A stretch of DNA of 64,000 bases from Diphasiastrum complanatum (taxonomy: Eukaryota > Streptophyta > Lycopodiopsida > Lycopodiales > Lycopodiaceae): assembly GCA_029204225.1 (NCBI GenBank), contig CM055097.1, forward strand, positions 4,372,620-4,436,619, written 5' to 3'. The translations under genes were made by a program, and so were the position numbers. Below the pieces are notes generated by a model. It was given only the letters and a program-made list of their open reading frames with translations. It searched no databases and had not been told where the DNA came from. The number at the start of each line of letters is the position of its first letter. Within the stretch, counting starts at the first letter, position 1. Of the stretch, positions 28,037 to 39,606 are shown in pieces.

Positions 28037-29680
28037 TCTTTATCATGTCTAGCCACTTTAGGGACGGGCTGGGACCCAGAACTAAGGCAAATTTGTGCCA
28101 AATTTTTTTAATAACTGGATTTCACATGCTGATTTTTTCCAATTTTGCGAAGTTAAACTTCAATATTAGCTTGATTTTCCGTGCAAAAATATCGGCTAAC
28201 ATTGGCGACTACCACTGGGTAGTATGGTCCCCATACAATGGACACAAAGTCTTTGGTTTCACAGACCAGGTCTTGGTGGTGAATCAAATATAGTGGGATC
28301 AGCACCCTTGCTAGGTGATGCTAACCACAATGAGTTGGTGGGATGTCTTCAACAGCTTCCTACCTAGAGGTCATCGATTGAGCCCTTAGGATCCATCTGC
28401 AACTGGATTGGATTTAACCGCAACATCTTTGAGTAATTTGGTGTCTTCATATCTGCAAAAACCCACCTGTGACCTAAATGGCAGGTGCTCTCATTCCCAT
28501 CAGACGTAAGGCAATGCCCACTTTTGGACGCATGCATGGAGGGATATGCAAATGCAAATCTTAGGATTGGAGGTGGGATGATATGGATGCAAGTCATCAA
28601 AATTGTGTCCAACACCGTGTCATTGATGTGTGTGTGAATGTATATGCAATGAGGCTTTAGTGTCCCAACTCTGAAACTGGTCCAGATTGGTGATTATCAA
28701 CTCTTTTTTTGTTTAGACATTTAACTTATATTTTCTAAGAACCAATTCAACAGGGAATAACCATCTCTCCTCTCTATACTGACTCTTCTCTCAAGCTCTA
28801 TATTCTGACAGCTTAGGAAAACTTATTGTCCTGAGATCCAATACACAAGATCTAGTCTATGGAATCAATTAGAAAAATCGTCCTCACCTCTTACGGATGT
28901 GTGAGACGTCACTCGTCCACACAAATTGGTTCGAGATCCGATAAAGATGGCTGAAGTCTTTTTTTTTTTTACTTTTCGATTAGGCTGTCTCTCTCTTTTT
29001 CTGTTTTTTCTTTTTTTTTTCTTCTGTGCTTAACCCATTGGTGATGGAGTCACTCCCCACCCTACTGTATTGTTTCTGTTCTCACTTTTTCCTCTCTCAA
29101 CCCCCCTCACTTATGCATCTATACAAACATTCATGCCCATGGGAGTTAACAAATGCCTTATGCAACTCAGAGTATATCCAGAATGTAGGGGTATGGATGC
29201 ATGAAACGGTCTTGCAATCAAATGACCAAGCACACTGTGCCTACATGAAGAGATGCAGCATGAGTGAATGGAGTCGACTCATCTGTGATATCTGTAGATC
29301 ACAGTTGTTAGTGTGTGTGGATCTCACATGCAATAATAATAACTCCCATATTTATACACTAAGACGATTTTTTTTTTTCTGTTTTTCTATTGGTATTTTA
29401 AATCAAGATAGAACATTGACCAATAAATTAAAAAAATATAACAAAATCGAATTGAAAAAGTAAAGTCAAACTTACCACCCGTTGACTCCCCCGTGTGAAA
29501 TTAGGGATAAGGGTGTATTGTTGTCACCTTACAACATCTATCTAGCATCCACCTTGTTGTCTGGGTATTTATCATGTGCTTTAATCCTAACTTGCACTTC
29601 AATGCTTTTTTTTCTATTTCTCTTTGGCATATTCGGTCATTCGTGTATATGATAGGTGGCCAAAAGATCTAGGTCATCAT
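28037..29680. other. No supported gene
   Basis: Mixed AT-rich and low-complexity sequence with a 145-codon plus-strand frame (29026-29463) whose composition (Phe/Lys runs from poly-T/A) does not look like a gene. Confidence 0.35.
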
Positions 29681-29685
29681 TTGGT

Positions 29686-30950
29686 TCAATATCCTAGCAC
29701 CACGTTTTCTTCACGTTCAGATTCTTCATTATTGATGTAGTTGGGTAGTTCTTTGTCCCAAAGGAACGGATCATATGGTGTTCCAATACTATCCTAGATA
29801 AGATTATCAAAGTTTACCACCATGTGGTCATCTATTGTCACTTTTTGATATTCGAATAAGCGTTGGATATCAAATGATTCCTGATCAAATGCATCAGACG
29901 GGAGTTCATGATTCTTGTTATTTTTTTTTTTCGCTAACCAGTAGCCTATGGATCTATTCTTAGGGGAGTAATCTACAGGGACTGTCCATATACTGTTATG
30001 TACTTCTACATAGTCTACATTGCCTTCACTGTCCTCATTAGGAGGTACAGTTTGGTCATGTGGATTAACAACAAATGCAAATGATATCAGCTCCTCAGAC
30101 TTAGTGGACTTCTAAGACTAACCTGCATCACACCCTTCCATCCACTCTTTCCTACGTGGGTCTATCCGTAACTCGCTCTAAGTTATCGTCAGTACTCTCG
30201 TCCTAGTCCCCTCGGGGATGAGTGTTTCTATTGAGTGTTGTGGGGCTCTTTTGTCATTGGTCTTGTCTCGTCTATCCTGAGGAATTGCATTAAACTTGTT
30301 AGTTTGTAGGTTTGTATGATTGGCTAGCCCATAACCTTGCAAATCTAATCCAACCCCTTGTATCTGATGTCCATGGCTTTGTATGCTTGTAGATCTGGGC
30401 TTGTCACCAAAAGCCACTTTCTTTGCAAGATTTCATTCTCGAATCCTGGTCTGTATAATCCTAAAAAATAATCGGGTCTTGATAGGTTTTTTTTGAAGTA
30501 TAATCGGGTCTTGAAATAATCGGGTTTCCTTTGAAATAATCCGGTCTTGACAGGTTTTCTTTGAAGAATAATCCCTCTAGTTTGTCTCAATTTCAAGGGG
30601 AATGGCCTCATACCAACTTTTGAGAGAGTAGTTTCTTCATCTATATGGCTTCCAATCAAGAATATAAGTTCTTCTATTCCAACATTAGCTATTGAGAATG
30701 ATCCATCTCTAGGTTCAGTGTCTTTGGAGTCTACCAACCGCTTACTTGCTCCCTCACACTCTTCATTAGAGATGTTTGTCCGTACCCTATCTTGGGTTAC
30801 CCTCAACCGTTTCTTTTCTATGAGTGTTTCTGCCAAGTTTATAGGGGGTTTCTCTCCTTCCATTCTAGTCACGTCACCCTGAGAGGTCACTCTACAATCT
30901 ATTTGTGGTTGACTCCAAGTTTGGTAGGTTCTAAGTAGTTCGTCATCCAT
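29686..30950 (-). pseudogene. Unrecognised coding remnant, about 420 codons, four amber stops
   Basis: From ATG 30950 a 201-codon frame runs to 30345 (MDDELLRTYQTWSQPQIDC), with a short internal repeat RPDYF. After one frameshift a second frame, open from 30417, continues to a TGA at 29686, interrupted only by four TAG codons (30178, about 30123, about 30117 and 29794). The last part is clearly protein-like: SEELISFAFVVNPHDQTVPP and YEFQ-type segments such as FDIQRLFEYQKVTIDDHMVV. I do not recognise the family. It lies antisense and directly beside the 3' end of a plus-strand copia element. It could be a captured host gene, an antisense ORF of the element, or a separate transposon gene. Confidence 0.45.
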
Positions 30951-31040
30951 ATTTTTACTAAAGCATTAAGCTTGGATGCACACAGAAAGTTTTGTGCAGA
31001 ACTAAGTTTAAAGGTCAAGGCATTCATGGATTTAGCTTAA
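30948..31040 (+). pseudogene. copia RNase H tail
   Basis: Encodes HIFTKALSLDAHRKFCAELS, the C-terminal end of copia pol (FTKAL motif), and stops just before a polypurine tract (31039-31047) and an LTR. Only this end of the pol frame is present; upstream sequence is unrelated and antisense. Confidence 0.75.
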
Positions 31041-31047
31041 GGAGGAG

Positions 31048-31575
<528 letters not shown>

Positions 31576-32035
31576 CTAAAATGTCAATGTACCTCCCAAT
31601 TTTTATAGCCTATAAGGTGTTTTGGCATTTATTATCCAGATTTTGAGTAAGGCCCTTTTTCAACCCCTACTTTTAATAGATGACCTTCATTATTCTTTGG
31701 GTACCTTTGTTTTTGGCCTTTCTTCGATTTTTCAAGGGTCGTGCGCCTACTGTTCATTTGTCTGGGTTTTTTGTTTGTTGGGTAGCCACTTAGCCCGCAC
31801 AGTTTGTTAATTGCCCAAACTTTGCCATTAGGGTTTTTGTGATTTCTTGACACTGAATTCATATTTTCCAGTCCCATTTTTACCCGAAATTTTTTTTTTT
31901 TCAGTTTTTCTTTCTATGGTTGACTTTTTCGACATTCATGACTAGTACTCCCACGACAAAAGAGTTTCCCTGAAAAATACACTGAGTGATCATATATTAG
32001 TAAAAAATGGACTCAATACACGGTGAGATTTTAGC

Positions 32036-32252
32036 TCGGTAATACCGGCTATTTTTTCACAACTAGCCATTTTTTTGAAAAGAAATAAAATATTTATCGG
32101 CCATTTCAAAGGCCTCAAAATTTGCTCTAGCCTCATTTAGGACGGGCTGGGACCCAATTCTAGGTGGACCAACACTTTTTGCTCGGTCTTACAAAATTTG
32201 ACTATACAAAACATTTTTTGATGGTTTTTAAGACCATTACAAAAGTCTATTA
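32036..32252 (+). repeat. Dispersed repeat, copy 2
   Basis: Same orientation as the copy at 27830-28036, with shared blocks listed there. Differences are scattered, so the copies are not recent. Confidence 0.75.
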
Positions 32253-32269
32253 ATCGCTACTCGACACAA

Positions 32270-32520
32270 CTTTCTTTGAGCTTGGGTTGTAGGGCCTGTA
32301 CACCTGTTATCCATTCGATTATCCGACCATGATTGTTTGCTCCAACTTTTCATCTAGCTTGTTTATATTTTCTTTTGGTATGTGCCTGTAATTTTGCACA
32401 TCCAAACACATGTACGTATGACAGATCAAACTTTTTACCTGTCCACATTTCATACAATGTCTTGTTTTCTAGGGCCATCGTTGTTGATATGTTCTATAGG
32501 TGTATTGCTACAACGATTGT
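32270..32520 (-). pseudogene. copia integrase C-terminal fragment
   Basis: The minus strand encodes ALENKTLYEMWTGKKFDLSY followed by VHVFGCAKL, the conserved segment of copia integrase, then after a frameshift HIPKENINKLDEKLEQ. The fragment is short and broken. Confidence 0.7.
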
Positions 32521-32608
32521 CTCAACCCAAAAATTGACTTGGCAACTAAGTTGAAGAAACAAAATGTTTTTATTACCAAAGCTCTGCTAGCTCTCAACTC
32601 CCAATCTA

Positions 32609-32757
32609 ACGAATATCTTGAAGACCTCGAAATCAAAGATCTCAAGGACCTCAAAAACGAAGAACTCGAAGACCTTGAAAAACAAATATCTCGAAGACCT
32701 CAAAAACGAAGAACTCGAAGACCTCAAAAACGAAGACCTCGAAGATGAAACGTTCGT
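32609..32757. repeat. Tandem repeat, about 24-bp unit
   Basis: Units such as GAACTCGAAGACCTCAAAAA followed by CGAA recur with a sub-period near 9 bp. Several frames stay open on both strands because of the repeat (for example LEDLKNEELEDLKNEDLED); I do not take them as genes. Confidence 0.8.
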
Positions 32758-32897
32758 GAACAACCGGACAAAGTCGAACGACACGAAACAAAAATGTTTG
32801 AGACATTCGAAGGTCGAATACTTTTGACACCTCACGTTTGAAAGGACCGAGAAGATCAAAGAAGTACCGTAAAGTACAAATCCCTAATATGATATGA

Positions 32898-32905
32898 TGA
32901 CGTCA
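32898..32905. promoter_or_regulatory. TGACGTCA palindrome in LTR-like DNA
   Basis: Perfect bZIP (CRE/as-1-type) half-site palindrome. Functional relevance is inferred only. Confidence 0.35.
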
Positions 32906-33499
32906 GCTGAAGAGCATTAGGACTCGTCTAATCCATCGCTCTTGTGATCGATGATTAGTCTTAGATTGTTTAATCTATCTAATCAAGATATTACTCTGAA
33001 TATATGCAATTGCTAGATGCAACAAACACATATACATAGATAGAAATACAAAATACAGAAGTCTGCCAGTGAGCGCGATTCATTGTAAGCAGGATCCACA
33101 GAGATCCAAGCAGTCCGCTAGTAAGCGAGACACTGTTTGTGGGAGAACACCACTTCTCTCATGCCAATGCACTGTGTGGGTCTGTTACACAATGCTTAAA
33201 TCAAGAGGATCAATAGATGATGTTGTAGCTGTTACGCACATATCATTCTAAATTGTCTGATCTTGATTGAATTATTGTCTTCTTATTTTTTATGTATCTC
33301 ATTCACTTTGTTTTATCTATTCCGCACATAGGTTCGATCTTGTTGAATGCTGAATTAACTTGAACATAGGTCAGCGATGTCTGTCTACATTCTGGAGGAT
33401 CGTAGGAATGATATAGCAGGCAGTGACTAGCAGTCATATCCGAACTCCATCCAAATTTATTCATGTTGTTTTGCTTCTGTGCTATCAGAGTTGTTGACT

Positions 33500-33513
33500 T
33501 GGTTATCAGAGCC
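33500..33513 (+). other. Primer-binding-site-like sequence
   Basis: Reads TGGTTATCAGAGCC, one insertion away from the usual TGGTATCAGAGCC. It would prime a plus-strand element, while the integrase remnant just to the right is on the minus strand, so the parts come from different insertions. Confidence 0.4.
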
Positions 33514-33599
33514 ACCACGACAGGCTCATATCCGAGACCTGATATAGCTAAAGAGCTATCTTTGACTAGCATCCAATTTTTTTCTTTCTATGACATCAT

Positions 33600-34248
33600 T
33601 GTATTCTAGTGTGTATGCAAGAGTGAACTGATGCTCTATTTCTTGTTCTTGGCAGAAGTTTGAGAATTCCTTGCTCTTGTATTCACCCCCATTGTCAGAC
33701 TTGATGGTCTATACCTTCTTTGAGGTGTGTCTCTCTGCAAATGCCACGAACTTCTTCAAAGAGTCAAATACTTTAGATTTTTTCTTTAGATAATAGATTG
33801 TTGTCATCCGGCTGTAGTCATCAATGAATGTCAAGAAGTACTGCGATCTTGAGAGTGAATCAACTTTCATCGGTCCACAAACATCTGAGTGGATGAGCTC
33901 AAGCACTTCCTTGGCTCTTCTTCCCTCATGCACAAATGGACTTCAATGTTGTTTGTCCTTTTGGCAGGCTTCACAAAAGTCGATGTCGGGTCTGGATATC
34001 TTCAGACCTGTGACTAGGTCTTTTCTGCTCATGTCATAGAGGCTTCTCATGTTCAAATGATACACTCTTCTGTGCCAGAGTTGATCTCTATTTTCTGATG
34101 CATTCAATATGCTATCAGAACTGTTGACAATCTTGGCTTGGTAGAGGTTACCTTCTCTAGACCCGATAGTCAGCAGCTTGTTTGTTCTTTGCTCGATCAT
34201 CCGACATAAATCGCCATCGAACAAAACTTGAATTCCTAGATCCGCCAT
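33600..34248 (-). pseudogene. copia GAG-pre-integrase and integrase remnant
   Basis: Two minus-strand frames. The first (34248-33943) carries the pre-integrase zinc region, LWHRRVYHLNMRSLYDMSRK and FCEACQKDKQ. The second (33933-33709 and onward past a stop) has the integrase core: IHSDVCGPMKVDSLSRSQYF, LTFIDDYSR and then SDNGGEY-like sequence. A frameshift separates them and a stop follows TSKKV. RT is absent. Confidence 0.85.
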
Positions 34249-34299
34249 CTTTGATACAAATAAGAGGTCTCTTCTTAGTGAGGGTACACAGAGTGCTTA

Positions 34300-34480
34300 C
34301 TTTCAAAGAATTTGCTAAGTGTTGGTCAAATGATAGAGAAAGGATACATGGTAAAGTTTGGTGGTGATGCTTGTTTCATTACAAAGGAAGAAATCTTGGT
34401 TGCTAGGGGCAATAGACAAGGTAGAATTGACTTTCATGAAAATACATTTGATGCTAGTAATACTAAATCCACAAAGTTTT
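34300..34480 (+). pseudogene. copia pre-integrase fragment, opposite strand
   Basis: Plus-strand sequence encodes QMIEKGYMVKFGGDACFITK, the segment before the copia integrase zinc finger. It abuts the minus-strand copia remnant, showing two insertions or an inversion. Confidence 0.6.
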
Positions 34481-34833
34481 AAAACATTGAAAATATTTCT
34501 TATTTATAATTTTTTACAATTCAAATTTCAGAGAATTCTCACTAAATCCTCTCAACTCGGTGCTTGAAATATTAGCCAGACTCTTTTTTTCAGCTGATGA
34601 AGTTGACGAAAATTATCTTTTTCATTAGAGTCTATCGACAAATTCTCATCTGAGTCAGCATCAATGTTGACAAAAAATTGTGTATTGTGGCTTTGCTACA
34701 TTGATGTCATGCCCATGATCAATATATAGGATTCAATATACTCCTAGTCTTGGATACACGCGGTACTATAGTGAAACAAGTTGTTAGTTATGCCACATCA
34801 TATTGGACGTGACTTGAAAGTAACTAATATCCT

Positions 34834-35207
34834 TGTGAGGCCCAGAACACACTAAATGGAGTTAGTACAAGGTTTGGGACCATATGTGCATGTGTAGAGT
34901 ATCAATGGCAGTTATATGAATAGAGGATCCATGCCTAGAGACTCTATTCTAGAAGAATCTATGTATAGGGGAGTTTAGACCTTGCATTACTAAATGCACA
35001 TGGGGTTCTAGGCCTTATTTAAGGAGGCCAAACTTGCCCTATTACCTCACCTTATGGCCAAGCTCTCACTCTACTTTCATGCTTCCTATTCCTTGGCTTG
35101 AGGGTAAAGCTTCTAGAGTTGATTGGTTGCTTCTACTTGGTCAGGTGGTTTCTCCATAGTGTTTTTTTCCATTGTGTTTGTCTTGTAAGTAGGAGCTTTC
35201 CCTTATA
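34834..35207 (+). repeat. Ty3-type LTR
   Basis: Begins TGTGAGGCCCAGAAC, contains a TATA-like TTATTTAAGG near 35015, and is followed by a primer site at 35209. No coding region of the element survives on its right. Confidence 0.6.
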
Positions 35208-35208
35208 G

Positions 35209-35220
35209 TGGTATCATAGC
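35209..35220 (+). other. Primer binding site
   Basis: TGGTATCATAGC followed by AAGGCTTACGAGGATC, the typical context downstream of Ty3 LTRs in plants. Confidence 0.6.
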
Positions 35221-35229
35221 AAGGCTTAC

Positions 35230-37460
35230 GAGGATCTAAAAATTTGGAGTAGTGGTATTTCTCATTGGAATTTTGGTGGAGATCAACTAGTATTCTCATC
35301 CAGGTGGTGGAACAAGTGTGCAAGTTGGTGGATTCTCCCAGTTTCAATTTGTATGTTGCTAAGATCCATGTCTCTCTTAGTTTTTTGTGGTTTATGGTGA
35401 ATTGTCCTAGAAAGCCAATTTGTGTTGTTTTTTAGGAGCTTTTTCTTGTGTACCTCAAATCTTGTGTAGAACTGAATTTTTCAGCAAGTGTACTTTCATT
35501 TTAGGGATCATTAATGATGAAATTAATGATGCATGTCCGTTCTTTCAATGGTTTATGATTCTAGGCTATGTTTTGGTCAAAATTGCTTGGTTTTTCATGC
35601 TTTTTGACACAAAATAGATAGTAAGAACCAAAATTTGGCGAGATTGGATCAAGTAGATGGCTATAATTCTGTAAATTGGTTTGCATGTGCCATAGAAAGA
35701 GTTGCTTGTCATGAATTTCCACTTTATAGTGAAGAAAAATTGTATAAGAGCTAAAAATCATCATTTTTGCTTGTTTTTTCATAAAGTTGGATAGTAGGTG
35801 GTTGTAAAACACCATGTAAAGCTTGTAAAGAGGTGAATAAAAGCATTTTGAAGTTGTCCATGAAGTTAGAGCCAAGAATTCCAGCAATTGAGCTTGTAGG
35901 AAGTCAAAAAAGTGTAAAAAATGACCATTTTTTTGTGATTTTTGGGGGATGGATATCTCCAAATCCATAAAGAGATCATTCTAGAATTTTTTACAGCATA
36001 ATTAGCATTCCTCTTTACCTTCCCAACAATTTATCAGACCTATAAATCGATGCCCGATGGCTTATGCTTCATGTCCATCAAGTTTGAAGCTATTTTGACT
36101 TCTACAAACCAAGAAATCTTTGTTCTCAACCCATACTGCTTCATAGGACCTGTATGAATGCTTCATGGAAGTCTAATAGACCATTTAAGACTGTTGGTAG
36201 CATCACTTTTGGGCTTGGGGAGGTGTTTGCATGATTTTTGATCATTTAGCTTGTTTGAAGTGCCCTACTATAGATTTTTGGTTGTTCTATTCTCACACGT
36301 GTGAAGCCTAGGTGGTAGGATGATGTGGCAAGTGTCTTGATCACTAGGTCTCCCTCAGTTCTGAGCTTTACAACACCTAATTTGGTGTCTTGTAGCCAAA
36401 GTTATGGTCATTTGAAGTTTTGTAATTTTGTGAGTAAAATTGGCAAAATTTGAAATGATTCTGACATGCATGAGGGATTCACATTTGTTTTGAGTGGTTA
36501 TACGCATGTGTTTAGATAGTTAGGACACAAATCAGTATATATGGTTGATAGTTTTTGTAAAACTGAAATTTATGTAAAATTCCGTAAAGTAAAAAAGAAA
36601 GCAGTTAATGTGGGATGTCATGGATGCCTCATAAACATTAATTCAGTAAAATTAGATTTCGAACAGTGAATCATTTTTTTGATTTCGATTGCCTATATAC
36701 TGACATTGTTTTTGACGAATCTTTAAGTTACATAGAATTTTAAAAATAAATCAAAAACCTGAAAATTAAAAAAATTTCAGTTTATTCTGGTTTTTTGAAT
36801 TATCTATGAAATGTAAAGTTATCATTTTGTACTACCACGAGTATGAAAATCGGTTTGTTATTATAGTTACATATAACATATACTGTGGGTTGGACTAGTA
36901 AATTACCCATTTCCCAATTTTGTTTGCTCATTAGTCCTTGTACGAAACTGATAAAACTTGGGGCCATGTCTTATTCACATTGCATGGAAGTAAATATGCT
37001 ATAAAAATAGACAAGAAATTGGATTTTTACACAACTTTATGCCTAACTAGAACCGTCTAGCATATGCTCTATAGTTAGATTGCTACACGAAATCGTAAAA
37101 GTTGGAATCGTTTGCTCCTTCAATTCATGAAGTCTCTCAACTAGACCCGACCTCTGTGAAACACCAGAGCGGGCCGTCCACCATCCGTGGTTGAAATACA
37201 CCACCTTGATTAAGAGTCGCACTAGTCACACCCACCATCGGAAATGCCTAGTGAAATACCTAGGTCCGACGGTCTACAAAATACCGCCGCTCCACAAACA
37301 GAGCAGTGTGTATATTTTACCACCTCACGATATCCTTGCAACAGACCGAATCATTATAATCAATAAACCTGTACATGATCAATTTACACTACCCACCTTT
37401 GTCAATACTCTATTATAGCGTTGAATGAAGAATTTATCTCACACATCATGAGCCATGTAG
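35230..37460. other. AT-rich DNA, no supported gene
   Basis: Contains a 135-codon minus-strand frame (35561-35968) with poor protein character (Phe/Lys/His-rich). It may be the leader or gag region of the Ty3 element whose LTR lies at 34834, but no motif is recognisable. Confidence 0.35.
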
Positions 37461-37466
37461 GACAAG

Positions 37467-38096
37467 ATGATCATGATGATGCTTACACCTCCTCTGGCCA
37501 TACCTCTAGGGGCCAGAGAAAATCCCTATTGGTGGGAGGAGCACGAGGTGGTTGAGATGGCCCACAGGATTGGAAGCGACACTTCCTCAACCATTCACAT
37601 AAGGGCAGTGTGGACCCTTCCCCTTTTAGGGCCTTCTAATGAGACCAATCCCCCATCCAAAAAACCCCTAATAATAATTGACTCTTTAATGATAGGAAAT
37701 TCTTTGATGCTAATCAATGATACCAAGAGTCAAATTTCTGCAAGCTATGAAATCACAGATCTAGGAGAAGCGACGAAGTGTCTTGGGCTACAGATCAGAA
37801 GAGATCAAAGAAGAGGAGTGATGCATCTAAGTCAATTAGAATACGCCGAAAAGGTGCTGAAGCAGAACCGAATGCTGGACTGCAAAGAAAAAGCCACACC
37901 AATAATAGATGGAGCAAGATTGTCGAAGCAGGACTATCCAATGACAGATGAGGAGAGACAGAAAATGGAAGGTGTACCATACCAAAACTTGATCGATAGT
38001 CTGATGTATATAACAACTTGTACCAGGCCCGACTTGGCCTTCTCTGTCTATGAATTGAGTCAATTCTCCTCTAACCATGGCAAGCTGAAAAAATGA
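37467..38096 (+). pseudogene. copia RT C-terminal fragment, catalytic box degraded
   Basis: From about residue 66 the frame is copia RT: YEITDLGEATKCLGLQI near residue 92, MHLSQLEYAEKVLKQN, and GVPYQNLIDSLMYITTCTRP followed by DLAF. At the place of the YVDD box the sequence is IIIDSLMIGNSL, so the catalytic aspartates are lost. The first 65 residues are not RT and come from unrelated sequence. The frame stops at 38096. Confidence 0.85.
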
Positions 38097-38520
38097 TAGC
38101 ATATCTGTGACAGGGGGATGTTCGATAGTGTGTGGAGCAGCAATCAGCTAGACATGCAAGAAACAAACCTTGGTGGCTCAATCCTCATGATAAGCTAAAT
38201 TTATCGCAGCTTCCAAGATGGCGAATGAGGTAATATGGTTGCAGATGATGCTAGAGGCAATTGGCATACAACAAAGAGAACCATGCACGATGATGATGGA
38301 TTCTCAGAGGGCCATATATCTATCCTAGGATCCAGTCTTCCATTCAAAGACCAAACACATACTTTGAAGTACCATCACATTCGAGACCTGATCTCAAAAG
38401 GAGAGCTGAATGTCCAATAAAATATGAAGACATGGTTGCAGATTTGCTCACGAGGCTGCTCGACAATCCACTCTTTATGAAACAAAGAAAGACAATGGGA
38501 CTGGACATACAAAGGTTGCA
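38097..38520 (+). pseudogene. copia RNase H remnant
   Basis: Continues the RT fragment in shifted frames. Recognisable parts are ANEVIWLQMMLEAIGIQQRE and KTKHTLKYHHIRDLISKGEL. It ends just before a GAGGGAG tract and the LTR at 38536. Confidence 0.75.
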
Positions 38521-38535
38521 ACATTCAAGAGGGAG

Positions 38536-39078
38536 TGTCTGAAATGGTGAAGTCCTGCAACCTTGCCGAAGAGACCCCAAATGATGAAGAAATCTTGAAG
38601 GTTGAATACACCTCAAAGATCGAACACACCTCAAAAGTAGAAGATGAGGCGAAGGCCGAAGGTGAAGTGTTCGTCCCTACACCCAAATGCCCGAAGACCA
38701 CGAAATACAAAAGATGAATCTCTGTCCAAAGCCGAAGACAAACAATTCGAGCTAATAGTTGGCAGCTCGACGAGCGTGAAGTCTTGTACTATCATGCTCA
38801 GTCGTCAGAGACGACGTTGACATAGGGTAGCTAAGTGATTGATTAGCATAAACCAATCTTGTAATTCACATTTGATCTATCTTGTAAAACTCCACATAGT
38901 GGATATAAAACATAGGATCAATTATGGATCAATATAGATCAGGAGTAAAAAGAAGAAAAGAGCAAAGCTAGCACACTGTTAGCATTATTAGCTATGAAAT
39001 TCTGCCAACGAGCAGAACATAGCGACTTCTATAAGGGGAACGACAGGTCGCCAACGTGTGAGACACTGATTGATTCAC
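38536..39078 (+). repeat. copia 3' LTR
   Basis: Starts TGTCTGAAATGG directly after AAGAGGGAG. A TATA-like ATATAAAAC lies near 38904. The right border near 39078 (GATTGATTCA) is approximate. Purine-rich GAAGA-like sequence occurs in its first 200 bp. Confidence 0.6.
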
Positions 39079-39335
39079 TCAAAACAAAAAAACAAATACA
39101 AATGCTCTTTTCTATTCCATCTCTCATTGTTCGTGTCGTTTAAAATTGATCGAATGCTTTCAAGTCTGTGATCTATAGTCGTTTGCTTAGGATCTTGCAA
39201 TAATTCCACAAGGTAGCCAAATAGATAGCATACACTGGAGCAGCCAGAAGATCTGCCCCCCAAAGAATCGAAGAAATTCTACAATTTTGAACTTTACAAA
39301 TAAATCAAACGCAAAACTTTTTGTAGAAAAAGGTA

Positions 39336-39420
39336 GATCTAAGAAAATCTTGAATGATCATCTATAAATGATACATAAAACTTTGCACCTCCATTAGATT
39401 CATTGAGGCCCTTTTTGAAA
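39336..39420 (-). pseudogene. copia integrase scrap
   Basis: Encodes GGAKFYVSFIDDHSRFS, the first Asp motif of a copia integrase. It is isolated from the larger remnant at 39607-41000. Confidence 0.55.
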
Positions 39421-39606
39421 TAAAAAAGGGCCTCTTCACTAATCTTGATTAGTGTTAATGACGACACATGTACAAACAAAAGTGTGACAATTGAGCAGGA
39501 ATGGTCCACATGATATGACAAATTCAATGGTGCAGATTAAATCAAGTGTGGGCCCACAAAGTACACCTCTAACATTAACCCTCATTTTATGTGGAGAATT
39601 CATCTC

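Larger units (their letters stand above)
32555..33490 (+). repeat. copia LTR-like segment with GAAGA-rich array
   Basis: Ends shortly before a primer-site-like TGGTTATCAGAGCC at 33500-33513. Its right part resembles the LTR at 38536-39078 in sequence style (CAGTGAGCGCG... GCGAGACACTG). It contains a purine-rich tandem array at 32609-32757 and a TGACGTCA motif at 32898-32905. The left border is not defined. Confidence 0.4.

Noticed and set aside
29026-29463. 145-codon plus-strand frame
   Set aside because: Composition driven by poly-T and poly-A runs; no motif or splice context.
32500-32859. Overlapping frames on both strands with Leu-Glu-Asp-Leu or Ser-rich repeats
   Set aside because: Explained by the purine-rich tandem array in LTR-like DNA.
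35561-35968. 135-codon minus-strand frame
   Set aside because: Phe/Lys/His-rich with no motif; AT-rich DNA makes such frames by chance.
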